A DNA stretch of 64,000 nucleotides from Propionibacteriaceae bacterium UBA6122 (GTDB lineage Bacteria > Actinomycetota > Actinomycetes > Propionibacteriales > Propionibacteriaceae), in assembly GCA_002428365.1 (NCBI GenBank), contig DIVW01000041.1, positions 72,684 to 136,683 of the forward strand, written 5' to 3'. The position numbers and the translations under genes are program-made. The notes beneath the pieces were generated by a model, which was not told the origin of the DNA, did no database searches, and worked only from the letters and a program-made list of their open reading frames with translations. Below are positions 17,590 through 27,593 of this stretch, piece after piece; within the stretch, counting starts at the first letter, position 1; each line of letters begins with the position of its first letter.

Positions 17590-18147
17590 ATGGGTATTGA
17601 GGACAAGCTCCCTGAGGGCGTACTGCTGACCACCGTTGAAGGTGTCTTTGGCTGGATGCGATCTGCATCGCTGTGGCCAGCGACTTTCGGCCTGGCCTGC
17701 TGTTCCATCGAGATGATGAGTTTCGGCACGCCGAGATTCGACTCCGGTCGTTGGGGCCAGGAGGTCTTCCGGGCCTCACCACGCCAGGCCGACCTGATGA
17801 TCATCGCCGGTCGGATCAGCCAGAAGATGGCCCCGGTACTGCGCCAGGTCTATGACCAGATGCCCGAACCCAAGTGGGTACTGGCGATGGGCGTGTGCGC
17901 CTCCACGGGCGGCATGTTCAACAACTACGCCATCGTGCAGGGTGGCGACCACCTGGTTCCGGTGGACATCTACGTGCCGGGCTGCCCGCCGCGTCCAGAC
18001 ATGTTGATTGACGCGATGTTCAAGCTGCGCGAGCAGAAGGTATCCAAGCGCCCGATCGGGGCGCACGCCGAGGCCTTGGAAGAAGCCGCTGAGCAGGCCG
18101 CGCTGACTGCGCCCGCCACTCACGAGATGAAGGGGCTGATGCGATGA
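17590..18147 (+). CDS. nuoB: NADH-quinone oxidoreductase subunit B
   Basis: 185 residues. Carries the terminal 4Fe-4S cluster N2: the tandem Cys in [10 protein letters not shown], Cys in [10 protein letters not shown] and Cys in [10 protein letters not shown]. These four cysteines pass electrons to the quinone. The ATG at 17590 follows AGGAGAAAGG by 8 bases. The C-terminal tail after SKRPIG is rich in Ala and Glu. It overlaps nuoC by 4 bases. Confidence 0.96.
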   Translation: MGIEDKLPEGVLLTTVEGVFGWMRSASLWPATFGLACCSIEMMSFGTPRFDSGRWGQEVFRASPRQADLMIIAGRISQKMAPVLRQVYDQMPEPKWVLAMGVCASTGGMFNNYAIVQGGDHLVPVDIYVPGCPPRPDMLIDAMFKLREQKVSKRPIGAHAEALEEAAEQAALTAPATHEMKGLMR

Positions 18148-18836
18148 GCGAGCAGACTCCCGGCACCGAAATCGCTGCCAACGCTGACCAGGTGCGCCAA
18201 GCCAAGCCGGTCGCCGTGCGCAAGGGCATGTGGAGCCAGGGCACTGGTGACACCTCCGGCTACAGCGGGATCGTGCGGACGCTGCCGTCCCCGACCGCTG
18301 CCCAGCAGCCCTTCGGGTCCTACTTCGACGAACTCCACGACCGGCTGGTCGCTTTGATTCCCGACGCCCTGGTGCAGGTGGTCGTCGATCGTGGTGAACT
18401 CACCTTCTACGTGGCCCGGGAGAAGCTGGCTGAGGTAATCCAGACCTTGCGTGATGACGCCTTCCTGCGGTTCGAGTTCTGCCCTTCGGTATCGGGTGTT
18501 CATTACCCAGAAGACACCGGCGCTGAGTTCCACGTCGTCTATCACTTGCAGTCGATGACCCATCGGCGTCGGCTCCGGGTGGAGACCACCTGCCCCGATT
18601 CCGACCCGCACGTGCCCAGCGTGGTGGCTACCTACCCGGCCGCCGATTGGCATGAACGTGAGACCTGGGACATGTTCGGGGTCATCTTCGACGGCCACCC
18701 GCACCTCACCCGGATCCTGATGCCGGATGACTGGGTCGGCCATCCCCAGCGGAAGGACTACCCGCTGGGTGGCATTCCGATTGAGTACAAGGGCACCGTG
18801 GTGCCGCCGGTTGATGCGCGGAGGGTCTACCGATGA
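18144..18836 (+). CDS. nuoC: NADH-quinone oxidoreductase subunit C
   Basis: 230 residues, separate from NuoD (not fused as in E. coli). The 30-kDa subunit signature is present: [20 protein letters not shown] followed by [19 protein letters not shown]. Part of the peripheral arm connecting NuoB and NuoD. The N-terminal 40 residues are a low-complexity extension. ATGA overlaps at both ends. Confidence 0.95.
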   Translation: MSEQTPGTEIAANADQVRQAKPVAVRKGMWSQGTGDTSGYSGIVRTLPSPTAAQQPFGSYFDELHDRLVALIPDALVQVVVDRGELTFYVAREKLAEVIQTLRDDAFLRFEFCPSVSGVHYPEDTGAEFHVVYHLQSMTHRRRLRVETTCPDSDPHVPSVVATYPAADWHERETWDMFGVIFDGHPHLTRILMPDDWVGHPQRKDYPLGGIPIEYKGTVVPPVDARRVYR

Positions 18837-20173
18837 AGGAAAAGACCGACTTCTACGCCGGTTCCGGCGAAGCTGGCGAGGGCACCGTTTACACCTCGAT
18901 GGGCGGTGACTGGGCTGAGATCGCCAAGGAGCAGGCTGCTTCCGAAGACGAGACCCTGGTCATCAACATGGGGCCGCAGCACCCCTCCACTCACGGCGTG
19001 CTGCGCCTGATGGTCGAGTGTGACGGTGAAACCGTGACCAAGATCCGTCCTGGGATCGGGTTCCTGCACACCGGTATCGAGAAGAACATGGAGTACCGGT
19101 CCTGGGTTCAGGGCACCACCTTCGTGACCCGCATGGACTACCTCACCCCGCTGTTCAACGAGGTGGCCTACTGCCTGGCAGTGGAGCGGTTGCTCGGTAT
19201 CGAAGACCAGATCCCCGAGCGGGCCAACGACATTCGCATTCTGATGATGGAGTTGAACCGGATTTCCTCCCACCTGGTGTGTATCGGCACCGGCGGCATG
19301 GAAATCGGTGCGTTGACGGTGATGACCATCGGCTTCCGCGAGCGCGAAGTGATTCTCGACCTGCTCGAGGCGATCACGGGGCTGCGAATGAATCACGCCT
19401 ACATCCGTCCAGGCGGGGTAGCCAACGACCTGCCGGAGACCGGCATCGCGCAGTTGCGTGATGTGATCTCCTGGCTGGAAAAGCACCTGGGCGAATACGC
19501 GGACTTCTGCAACGAGAACCCGATCTTCAAGGGCCGGATGTGCAACGTCGCCTACCAGGATCTGAGCGCCTGTTTCGCCCTCGGCGTTACCGGCCCGATG
19601 CTGCGCTCGACCGGCTACTCCTGGGACCTGCGCAAAGAGATGCCCTACTGCGGCTATGAGAACTACGACTTCGACGTCATCACCTGGGACGCGCCAGATG
19701 CCTACGGCCGCTTCCGGGTGCGCCTAGCCGAGATGACCGAAAGCGTGAAGATCCTCAAGCAGTGCGCCGACCGACTCGAGGCCTCTACTGGGCAGCCGGT
19801 AATGGTGGACGACCCGAAGATCGGTTGGCCAGCTCAGTTGGCAGTTGGGCCAGATGGTCAGGGCAACTCCCATGAGCACATCAAGGCGATCATGGGGGAG
19901 TCGATGGAGGCTTTGATCCATCACTTCAAGCTGGTCACCGAAGGTTTCCGGGTGCCCGCCGGTCAGGCCTACGTGCCGATCGAGAGCCCCAAGGGCGAGA
20001 TGGCCTGCCACGTGGTGTCTGATGGCGGCACCAAGCCGTTCCGGGTCCACATGCGCGATCCAAGCTTCAACCACCTACAGTCCGTACCGATCCAGTGCGA
20101 GGGCGGCATGCTGGCCGACATCGTGGTTGCGGTCGGTTCCATCGACCCAGTGATGGGAGGCGTGGACCGATGA
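18833..20173 (+). CDS. nuoD: NADH-quinone oxidoreductase subunit D
   Basis: 446 residues. Forms the quinone site with NuoB. Motifs: [56 protein letters not shown] and the C-terminal [18 protein letters not shown]. Overlaps nuoC and nuoE by 4 bases each. Confidence 0.96.
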   Translation: MKEKTDFYAGSGEAGEGTVYTSMGGDWAEIAKEQAASEDETLVINMGPQHPSTHGVLRLMVECDGETVTKIRPGIGFLHTGIEKNMEYRSWVQGTTFVTRMDYLTPLFNEVAYCLAVERLLGIEDQIPERANDIRILMMELNRISSHLVCIGTGGMEIGALTVMTIGFREREVILDLLEAITGLRMNHAYIRPGGVANDLPETGIAQLRDVISWLEKHLGEYADFCNENPIFKGRMCNVAYQDLSACFALGVTGPMLRSTGYSWDLRKEMPYCGYENYDFDVITWDAPDAYGRFRVRLAEMTESVKILKQCADRLEASTGQPVMVDDPKIGWPAQLAVGPDGQGNSHEHIKAIMGESMEALIHHFKLVTEGFRVPAGQAYVPIESPKGEMACHVVSDGGTKPFRVHMRDPSFNHLQSVPIQCEGGMLADIVVAVGSIDPVMGGVDR

Positions 20174-20886
20174 GCGGTCACGAGTTCCAGTCCTTCTTCC
20201 CCGAATCGGGGACAGTGGACATGACTGACACCACTACCAATATCGATGACACCACCTTCGCCGAGTTGCGGCAGTTGGCGTCTCGTTACCCCGAAGCGCG
20301 CTCAGCCCTGCTGCCCATGCTGCATCTGGTGCAGAGCGTGGACGGCCGGATCTCCCCGGTAGGTATCGAGGCTTGTGCCGAGGTGCTTGGCATCACCGCA
20401 GCCCAGGTCTCAGGGGTGGCGACCTTCTACACGATGTATCGCCGTCGTCCCGGCGGTAAGCATCACATCGGGGTTTGCACCACTGCGCTTTGCGCGGTGA
20501 TGGGTGGCGACGCGCTGCTGGAACAGGTCAGTGAGAAGCTGGGCATTCAGCCCGATGAGACCACACCTGATGGCAAGTTCAGCCTGGAGCGGCTGGAGTG
20601 CAACGCCGCTTGCGACTTCGCCCCGGTGATGATGGTCAACTGGGAGTTCATGGACAACATGACCCCGGACAAGGCGCAGCAGTTGATCGATGATCTGGCC
20701 GCTGATGCTGAGGTCAAGTCCACTCGGGGGGCGACCATAACGAGTTGGCGTGCGGCCGAGCGAGTGTTGGCCGGCTTCCCAGATGGACGCGCCGATGAAG
20801 GTCCAAGTGCTGGCGAGGCTTCGCTGCTCGGCAAGTCGATCGCCGACGAAAAGGGCTGGGCCGCTCCGAAGGGTGGGAAGTCCTGA
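20170..20886 (+). CDS. nuoE: NADH-quinone oxidoreductase subunit E
   Basis: 238 residues. Thioredoxin-like subunit carrying 2Fe-2S cluster N1a: Cys residues in GVCTTALC and [15 protein letters not shown]. Starts at the ATG overlapping the nuoD stop; a second ATG at 20221 ([10 protein letters not shown]) would remove 17 residues. A C-terminal extension of about 60 residues ([20 protein letters not shown] onward) is typical of actinobacterial NuoE. Confidence 0.95.
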   Translation: MSGHEFQSFFPESGTVDMTDTTTNIDDTTFAELRQLASRYPEARSALLPMLHLVQSVDGRISPVGIEACAEVLGITAAQVSGVATFYTMYRRRPGGKHHIGVCTTALCAVMGGDALLEQVSEKLGIQPDETTPDGKFSLERLECNAACDFAPVMMVNWEFMDNMTPDKAQQLIDDLAADAEVKSTRGATITSWRAAERVLAGFPDGRADEGPSAGEASLLGKSIADEKGWAAPKGGKS

Positions 20887-22208
20887 TGGTTGACAAGCTG
20901 ACGCCGGTGCTCAGCGCCAACTGGGGCACCGACAACTCCTGGAAGCTGGCCACCTACCAGGCCGCTGGCGGTTACCAGGCGGTTGGCAAGGCGCTGAAGA
21001 TGACTCCGGCCGCGGTCACCGACGTGGTCAAGGACTCCGGGCTGCGTGGTCGCGGCGGTGCGGGCTTCCCGACCGGCATGAAGTGGAGCTTCGTGCCAAA
21101 GGACAATCCAAATCCGAAGTACCTGGTGGTGAACGCCGACGAGTCCGAGCCGGGCACCTGCAAGGACATGCCGCTGCTGCTGGCCAGCCCGCACACGCTG
21201 GTGGAGGGCATGATCATCGCCTCCTATGCGATCAACTGCCACACCGCTTTTGTCTACATCCGTGGCGAGGTGCTCCACGTTCATCGCCGCATGCAACAGG
21301 CCGTGGCTGAGGCCTACGAGGCCGGCTACCTGGGCAAAAACATCCTCGGCTCGGGCTACGACCTCGACATCGTCGTCCACGCCGGTGCCGGTGCCTACAT
21401 CTGTGGTGAGGAAACTGCGCTACTTGATTCCTTGGAGGGCCGTCGCGGTCAGCCGAGGTTGCGTCCGCCATTCCCGGCGGTAGCTGGCCTGTACGCCTCC
21501 CCGACGGTGATCAACAACGTTGAGTCGATCGCCAGCGTGCCTTCGATCCTCAAAAACGGCGCGGAGTGGTTCGGCTCAATGGGCACCGAAAAGTCCAAGG
21601 GCTACACCCTCTACTCGCTTTCGGGGCATGTCGCACGTCCCGGGCAGTTTGAGGCACCGCTGGGGATCACCCTGCGCGAGCTGCTCGATCTTGCTGGCGG
21701 CGTCCGCGAAGGACACGAACTCAAGTTCTGGACGCCGGGCGGTTCCTCGACCCCGATCCTGACCGCCGAGCACCTCGACGTCCCGCTCGACTATGAGGGG
21801 ATGGCCGGTGCCGGCACGATGCTGGGCACCAAGGCGCTGCAGATCTTTGACGAAACCACCTCGGTGGTTCGCACCACACTTCGCTGGACGGAGTTCTACA
21901 AGCACGAGTCGTGTGGCAAATGCACTCCCTGCCGTGAAGGTAACTGGTGGATGGTGCAGATGCTGCGCAAGTTCGAGGCCGGACAGGCCGCGGTCGGCGA
22001 CGTCGACAAGCTGCTGGACGTGGCCAGCAATATTGGGGGCAAGTCGTTCTGCGCCTTGGCCGACGGTGCGGTGGCCTGTGTCACCAGCGCCATTCGCCAC
22101 TTCCGCAGCGAGTTCGAGGACGGCTACAGCACGCCAGCCTGGGAATTGTTCCCCTACGGTCGTAGCGCGCTGTTCGAGGTGCCCGAAACGCAAGGAGCGC
22201 ACGCATGA
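20886..22208 (+). CDS. nuoF: NADH-quinone oxidoreductase subunit F
   Basis: 440 residues. NADH- and FMN-binding subunit: GLRGRGGAGFPTGMKWSF, GAGAYICGEETALLDSLEG and the 4Fe-4S (N3) ligands in ESCGKCTPCREG with a fourth Cys in KSFCALADG. This is where NADH enters the complex. It overlaps nuoE by one base (TGATG) and nuoG by four. Confidence 0.97.
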   Translation: MVDKLTPVLSANWGTDNSWKLATYQAAGGYQAVGKALKMTPAAVTDVVKDSGLRGRGGAGFPTGMKWSFVPKDNPNPKYLVVNADESEPGTCKDMPLLLASPHTLVEGMIIASYAINCHTAFVYIRGEVLHVHRRMQQAVAEAYEAGYLGKNILGSGYDLDIVVHAGAGAYICGEETALLDSLEGRRGQPRLRPPFPAVAGLYASPTVINNVESIASVPSILKNGAEWFGSMGTEKSKGYTLYSLSGHVARPGQFEAPLGITLRELLDLAGGVREGHELKFWTPGGSSTPILTAEHLDVPLDYEGMAGAGTMLGTKALQIFDETTSVVRTTLRWTEFYKHESCGKCTPCREGNWWMVQMLRKFEAGQAAVGDVDKLLDVASNIGGKSFCALADGAVACVTSAIRHFRSEFEDGYSTPAWELFPYGRSALFEVPETQGAHA

Positions 22209-24628
22209 GTGTGGTGACCAAGCCGGAACAAGGCGCGGTGGTAGTGGAGACGGTAACCCTGACCATCGATGGCATCGAGGTCACGGTCCCCAAGGGCACC
22301 TTGGCGATTCGGGCGGCCGAGACCGTCGGTATCGCCATCCCGCGGTTCTGTGATCATCCGCTGCTTGACCCGCAAGGCGCCTGTCGCCAGTGCATGGTCG
22401 AGATCCCCGACATGGGTAACGGACGCGGCTTCCCCAAGCCCCAGGCGTCCTGCACCATCGAGGTGGCACCGGGCATGCAGATCAAGACCCAGCGCACTTC
22501 CGAGGTGGCCGAGAAGGCGCAGCGGGGCATGCTGGAACTGCTGCTGATCAATCACCCGCTGGATTGCCCGATCTGTGACAAGGGCGGCGAATGCCCGTTG
22601 CAGAACCAGGCTATGAGCAACGGTGGCGGCACCTCGCGCTACGACGGGGTGAAACGCACCTTCCCCAAGCCGGTTTCGCTGTCGGCCCAGATCCTGCTTG
22701 ATCGTGAGCGCTGCGTGCTCTGTGCCCGCTGTACCCGGTTCTCCGAGCAGATCGCTGGTGATCCGTTCATCGCCTTGGTGGAGCGCGGTGCGCTGCAGCA
22801 GATTGGCCGCTACGCCGATCAGCCCTACGACTCCTACTTCTCCGGCAATGTGGTGCAGATCTGCCCGGTGGGCGCGCTCACCTCGGCGGCCTACCGGTTC
22901 ACCAGCCGTCCGTTCGACCTGGTGAGCACCAGCGTCACCTGCGAGCACTGCGCCTCGGGCTGCCAGCTGCGCGCCGACCACCGTCACGGTGTGGTTCGTC
23001 GGCGCTTGGCCGGCGAAGCTCCACAGGTCAATGAGGAGTGGAACTGCGACAAGGGTCGGTTCGCTTTCGTCTCCGGACGTGGCGATGACCGACTAAGCAC
23101 CCCGCTGGTCCGCGAGGATGGCGAGTTGCGACCGGCGTCCTGGCCGGAGGCGATCGACGCTGCCGTGGCCGGGCTGACCGCTGCTGGCAACAGCTCCGGG
23201 GTGCTGACCGGTGGCCGGTTGACCATGGAGGACGCCTACGGCTACGCCAAGTTCGCCCGCGCGATCCTCGGCACCAACAACATCGACTTCCGCGCCCGTC
23301 CGATTGGCGTTGGCGAAGCCGCCTTCCTGGCCCAACAGGTCGCTGGACGCACCCTGGCCCAAGCCGTCACCTACACCGACCTGGAGAACGCCGGGCAGGT
23401 GGTGCTGGTGGGCTTCGAGCCGGAAGAGGAATCGCCGATAATCTTCCTGCGGCTGCGGAAAGCAGTGCGCAAGAAGGGTCTTTCAGTGACCGCGCTGGCG
23501 GCCTTCCTCAGCAATGGCAATGCCAAGCTGAAGGCGAAGCTGGTCGCCACCGTCCCAGGTAGCGAAGCCGATGCCGTTGCGGGTCTGAAGCTCGCAGCTG
23601 GCGACGTGATTCTGGTCGGGGAGCGTGCCGCGCTCGCCCCGGGGGCGTTGACCGCAGTGGTTGCGGCGGCAGCCAAGGCTGGCGCCCGATTCGCTTGGGT
23701 GCCGCGTCGCGCTGGCGAGCGGGGTGCTATCGAAGCCGGCTGCTTGCCCACCTTGCTGCCTGGCGCTCGTCCGGTGGCTGATGTGGCCGCCCGGGTCGAT
23801 GTGGCCAGCCATTGGGGGTCGGAGACCCTGCCCCCGCTGGAGGGTCTGGACGCGCCAGCGATGTTCGCCGCGGTCACCGCCGGTGAGTTGGAGGCGTTGG
23901 TGATCGCCGGGGTTGAGTTGAGCGACTTCGCTGATGCCAACGCTGCCCGCGAGGCAGTGGCGGCAGCCGAGTTCGTGGTGTCGCTGGAGAGCCGGTTCTC
24001 CGAAGTCACCGAGTTGGCCGATGTGGTCTTCCCGGTGGCCCTGATCGAGGAGCGGTCTGGCACCTTCCTCAACTGGGAGCACCGCATCGGTCGGGTGAAC
24101 ACGGTGGTCAAGCAGGTGAATGCCCCGATGACCGATTTGCGCGTGCTGGCCGCACTCGCCGACGCGATGGGCACCCCGTTGGGTGTTCGGACCACCGGTC
24201 AGGCTCGCGCCGAACTCGCTGAGTTGGGCACCTGGGATCAGCCGATCAAGGCCGAAGCGGCCAGCCGCACCCGCGCCCGCGCAGCCAAGAAATCCAAGGC
24301 CAACGATGGCGAAGTGGTCAAGCTCGCCACTTGGCGAATGCTGCTCGACGGCGGTCGTGGCCAAGATGGCGAAGTTGCGCTGGCAGCCACCGCCAAGCCA
24401 AGCGTCGCGCGAATCAGCCCGGCGCTGGCCTCAACTCTTGGGGTCGGTGATGGCGAGGTGATCACCATCACCAGCGAGGCCGGCTGGTACAGCCTGGCGG
24501 CCTCGATCACCGAAGGTATGACTGAGGGCACCGTCTGGGTGCCGATGAACTCTCCGGGGACGCCGATCGGCGAACTCGGCGTCGTCCATGGCGATGACGT
24601 GGCGCTGAGCCTTGGAGGTGCGGAATGA
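22205..24628 (+). CDS. nuoG: NADH-quinone oxidoreductase subunit G
   Basis: 807 residues. The N-terminal ferredoxin-like domain has FCDHPLLDPQGACRQCMVEI (2Fe-2S N1b). Next come CPICDKGGECPLQNQ and RCVLCARCTRF with VVQICPVGAL for two 4Fe-4S clusters. VTCEHCASGCQLRADHR plus the later NCDKGRF match the extra N7 cluster. The rest is a molybdopterin-oxidoreductase-like domain without evident cofactor use. A stretch rich in Ala, Arg and Lys near residue 690 is probably a flexible linker. Confidence 0.95.
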   Translation: MSVVTKPEQGAVVVETVTLTIDGIEVTVPKGTLAIRAAETVGIAIPRFCDHPLLDPQGACRQCMVEIPDMGNGRGFPKPQASCTIEVAPGMQIKTQRTSEVAEKAQRGMLELLLINHPLDCPICDKGGECPLQNQAMSNGGGTSRYDGVKRTFPKPVSLSAQILLDRERCVLCARCTRFSEQIAGDPFIALVERGALQQIGRYADQPYDSYFSGNVVQICPVGALTSAAYRFTSRPFDLVSTSVTCEHCASGCQLRADHRHGVVRRRLAGEAPQVNEEWNCDKGRFAFVSGRGDDRLSTPLVREDGELRPASWPEAIDAAVAGLTAAGNSSGVLTGGRLTMEDAYGYAKFARAILGTNNIDFRARPIGVGEAAFLAQQVAGRTLAQAVTYTDLENAGQVVLVGFEPEEESPIIFLRLRKAVRKKGLSVTALAAFLSNGNAKLKAKLVATVPGSEADAVAGLKLAAGDVILVGERAALAPGALTAVVAAAAKAGARFAWVPRRAGERGAIEAGCLPTLLPGARPVADVAARVDVASHWGSETLPPLEGLDAPAMFAAVTAGELEALVIAGVELSDFADANAAREAVAAAEFVVSLESRFSEVTELADVVFPVALIEERSGTFLNWEHRIGRVNTVVKQVNAPMTDLRVLAALADAMGTPLGVRTTGQARAELAELGTWDQPIKAEAASRTRARAAKKSKANDGEVVKLATWRMLLDGGRGQDGEVALAATAKPSVARISPALASTLGVGDGEVITITSEAGWYSLAASITEGMTEGTVWVPMNSPGTPIGELGVVHGDDVALSLGGAE

Positions 24629-25920
24629 ATGACCCGTGGTGGCTGATTCTTCTCAAGACCATCGTCTTGGTGGTGCTGCTGTTGACCTGGACGATCTTCA
24701 ACGTCTGGTTCGAGCGTCGCCTGGTCGGCAAGATGCAGCACCGGCTTGGTCCGATCATGAACGGCCCCTTCGGCCTGGGCCAAGCGCTGGCCGACGGGAT
24801 GAAGTGCCTGTTCAAGGAGGATTTCATTCCCTCCATGGTCGACCGGGTGCTGTTCGTCGCTGCTCCCTTGATCGCTGGCACGGCGGCCTTCACTGCCTGG
24901 GCAGTGATCCCGCTGGGCGGCGAGGTGGAGATCTTCGGCGTCAAGACTCTGCTGCAGGCCACCGACCTGCCGGTTGGCGTGCTGGTGATGCTGGCGGTCA
25001 CCTCGGTCGCGATCTACGGCTTCGTGCTTGCTGGCTGGTCCTCCAACTCGCCCTACGCACTGCTGGGCGCCCTGCGCTCGAGTGCGCAAATGATCTCCTA
25101 TGAGGTTGCGATGGGCCTGTCGCTGGTGTCGGTCTTCCTCTTCACCGGCTCGATGTCGACCCACCAGATCGTCGAGGCGCAGCGGGCAGCGCTGACCCCG
25201 TTCGGTTTCAACATCGGCTTGCAGAACTGGAACTGGCTGGTGATGCTGCCCGCCTTCGTGATCTACATGATCTCGATGGTCGGCGAGACCAACCGGGCAC
25301 CCTTCGATCTGCCCGAGGCCGAATCTGAACTGGTTAGCGGCTACATCACCGAATACTCCGGCTTCAAATACGCGATCTACTTCCTGGCCGAATACATCAA
25401 CATGGCCACGGTCTCGGCGATCGCGACCACCTTGTTCCTGGGTGGCTACCTGCCGATCTATCCGTTCAACCTGATCGAACCGCTGAACAATCCCTGGCTC
25501 GGACCGATCTGGTTCGTGATCAAGGTGCAGTTGCTGATCGCCTTCTTCGTCTGGCTCCGTGGCACACTGCCGAGGTTCCGCTACGACCAGTTCATGAAGC
25601 TGGGCTGGAAGGTGCTCATTCCGGTGGCCCTGGCCTGGATCGTCGTGTTCGCCACCTTCCAGGCGTTGCGGCGCACCGACCTGCTGACCGGTCCGGGAAT
25701 GTACATCGCCATCGGGGTGATGGCGCTGGTGGTGTTCGGCGTGGTGATTATTGGCGATAAACCGGAGCCAGAGCCACCCACAGTGCCCACCGGTGTCTAT
25801 GACGCCTTCGCTGGCGGCTACCCCGTCCCACCGCTGCCGGGGCAGGTGCTGCCCGAGCTGAGTGGGGTGGTTGCCTCCACCGCTGAGGTTGCTGAACCGA
25901 CGTCCGAGAGGAGTGAGTAG
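24625..25920 (+). CDS. nuoH: NADH-quinone oxidoreductase subunit H
   Basis: 431 residues, eight or so membrane helices. Marks: ERRLVGKMQHRLGP and NGPFGLGQALADGMKCLFKE at the N-terminus, ISMVGETNRAPFDLPEAESE and FFVWLRGTLPRFRYDQFM. It forms the quinone entry channel. The C-terminal tail beyond residue 380 is Pro-rich, longer than in E. coli. Overlaps nuoG by 4 bases and ends directly before nuoI. Confidence 0.95.
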   Translation: MNDPWWLILLKTIVLVVLLLTWTIFNVWFERRLVGKMQHRLGPIMNGPFGLGQALADGMKCLFKEDFIPSMVDRVLFVAAPLIAGTAAFTAWAVIPLGGEVEIFGVKTLLQATDLPVGVLVMLAVTSVAIYGFVLAGWSSNSPYALLGALRSSAQMISYEVAMGLSLVSVFLFTGSMSTHQIVEAQRAALTPFGFNIGLQNWNWLVMLPAFVIYMISMVGETNRAPFDLPEAESELVSGYITEYSGFKYAIYFLAEYINMATVSAIATTLFLGGYLPIYPFNLIEPLNNPWLGPIWFVIKVQLLIAFFVWLRGTLPRFRYDQFMKLGWKVLIPVALAWIVVFATFQALRRTDLLTGPGMYIAIGVMALVVFGVVIIGDKPEPEPPTVPTGVYDAFAGGYPVPPLPGQVLPELSGVVASTAEVAEPTSERSE

Positions 25921-26484
25921 ATGGGCATCTTCGACCCGTGGGCCGGGTTCGGAGTCACCTTCCGGACGATGTTCCGCAAGACCTTCACCCAGGGCTACCC
26001 GGAGAAGGGCAAGGAGAAAATCACCGCGCCCCGCTTTCACGGCCGCCACCAGCTGAACCGCTGGCCTGACGGCCTGGAGAAGTGCGTCGGCTGTGAGCTA
26101 TGCGCCTGGGCCTGCCCGGCGGATGCGATCTACGTCGAAGGTGCCGACAACACCGAGGACGGGCGTTTCTCGCCCGGTGAGCGGTACGGCCGGGTCTACC
26201 AGATCAACTATCTGCGCTGCATTCTGTGTGGCCTGTGCATCGAAGCCTGCCCAACGCGGGCGTTGACGATGACCAACGATTTCAAGCTGGCCGATTTCAC
26301 CCGCGAGGACATGATCTACACCAAGGATCGGCTGCTGGCGCCGCTGCTTCCGGGTATGGAAGAGCCACCGCATCCGCGGCGTCTCGGGCCGGATGAGACG
26401 ACCTACTTCCTCGGTCTGCCCGCCACGGGCAAGCCGGACAATCGCACCCCGGTAACGGGCAACGAGGCTGGAGGCAAGCGATGA
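25921..26484 (+). CDS. nuoI: NADH-quinone oxidoreductase subunit I
   Basis: 187 residues. Two 4Fe-4S motifs: [16 protein letters not shown] and [16 protein letters not shown] (clusters N6a and N6b). Starts at the base after the nuoH stop. The C-terminal tail after the clusters is longer than in enterobacteria. Confidence 0.95.
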   Translation: MGIFDPWAGFGVTFRTMFRKTFTQGYPEKGKEKITAPRFHGRHQLNRWPDGLEKCVGCELCAWACPADAIYVEGADNTEDGRFSPGERYGRVYQINYLRCILCGLCIEACPTRALTMTNDFKLADFTREDMIYTKDRLLAPLLPGMEEPPHPRRLGPDETTYFLGLPATGKPDNRTPVTGNEAGGKR

Positions 26485-27284
26485 TTCCGCTGATCACCGG
26501 CGCTGAGATCACCTTCTGGATCGCTGGTCCGCTGGCCGTCCTTGGCGGTATCGGGCTGATCGCCTTCCGCAAGGCCGTCTACGCCGCCTTGAGCATGGCC
26601 CTCACCATGATCAACATCGCCGTGCTGTATGCATCGCTGGATGCGATGTTCCTCACCTTCGTCCAGATCATCGTCTACACCGGCGCGATCATGATGCTGT
26701 TCCTGTTCGTGCTGATGCTGGTCGGCGTCGACACCCCCGATTCGCTGGTGGAAACCCTGCGCGGGCAGCGGGTGGCCGCAACGCTGGCTGGGATCGGCAT
26801 CCTCGGCCTGATCATCTTCGGTATCGGGGGCGCTCTGACCGGGGTGGCGCCTGTCGGTCTGGATGCGGCGAATGCGCAGTACGGCGGCAACATTGAGGGC
26901 CTCTCGGCGCTGATCTTCAGCCGTTACGTGTTCGCTTTCGAGCTGACCTCGGCGCTGCTGATCACCGCGGCGGTCGGCGCCATGGTGCTCGGGCAGCGGT
27001 CGCGGGTTCATTCCCGCCCCACCCAGAAGGAACTGTCGCAGGAGCGGCTGCGGGCTTACGCCGAAGAGGGCACCCACCCGGGTTCATTGCCCAACTCCGG
27101 CGTACTGGCACGACACAACTCCATTGCCACCCCGGGCCTATTGCCTGACGGCACGGTGAGCGAGCAGTCAGTGTCGGAGACGTTGGCGGCGCGCGGGGTG
27201 ATCGTCGATGCACCGGCGCTGAGTCGGGCAACAGCGCAAGTCTTCGAATCAGTCGATTCCACCATTGGCGAGGAGGACGAATGA
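26481..27284 (+). CDS. nuoJ: NADH-quinone oxidoreductase subunit J
   Basis: 267 residues, five membrane helices in the first 175, including [21 protein letters not shown] and [20 protein letters not shown]. The remaining 95 residues are a hydrophilic tail; such tails occur in actinobacterial NuoJ. Overlaps nuoI and nuoK by 4 bases each. Confidence 0.93.
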   Translation: MIPLITGAEITFWIAGPLAVLGGIGLIAFRKAVYAALSMALTMINIAVLYASLDAMFLTFVQIIVYTGAIMMLFLFVLMLVGVDTPDSLVETLRGQRVAATLAGIGILGLIIFGIGGALTGVAPVGLDAANAQYGGNIEGLSALIFSRYVFAFELTSALLITAAVGAMVLGQRSRVHSRPTQKELSQERLRAYAEEGTHPGSLPNSGVLARHNSIATPGLLPDGTVSEQSVSETLAARGVIVDAPALSRATAQVFESVDSTIGEEDE

Positions 27285-27580
27285 GTCCCGACTACTACCT
27301 GATCCTGGCTACGATCCTGTTCACGCTCGGCACCGTCGGCGTCATGGTGCGCCGAAACGCGCTGGTCGCCTTCATGTCCATCGAGTTGATGCTCAACGCG
27401 GCTAACCTCGCGATGGTCGCCTTCTCCCTGGCCCGCGGCGGCCTGGACGGCCAAGTGGCCACCTTCTTCGTGATGGTGGTGGCCGCGGCCGAGGTCGTAA
27501 TCGGCCTGAGCATCATCATCGTCATCTACCGCACCCGGCGCTCCACGTCGATGGACGCGGCTAGCCTGCTGAAGCTGTGA
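27281..27580 (+). CDS. nuoK: NADH-quinone oxidoreductase subunit K
   Basis: 99 residues, three membrane helices. Carries the two membrane glutamates of the family in [13 protein letters not shown] and [12 protein letters not shown]. MrpC-like proton-channel subunit. Confidence 0.96.
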   Translation: MSPDYYLILATILFTLGTVGVMVRRNALVAFMSIELMLNAANLAMVAFSLARGGLDGQVATFFVMVVAAAEVVIGLSIIIVIYRTRRSTSMDAASLLKL

Positions 27581-27593
27581 GGGGTAAGAGCGA

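Noticed and set aside
24238..26049. 603-residue open frame antisense to nuoG, nuoH and nuoI
   Set aside because: His-, Gln- and Asp-rich composition typical of the complement of high-GC coding DNA; runs across three certain genes; no motif.
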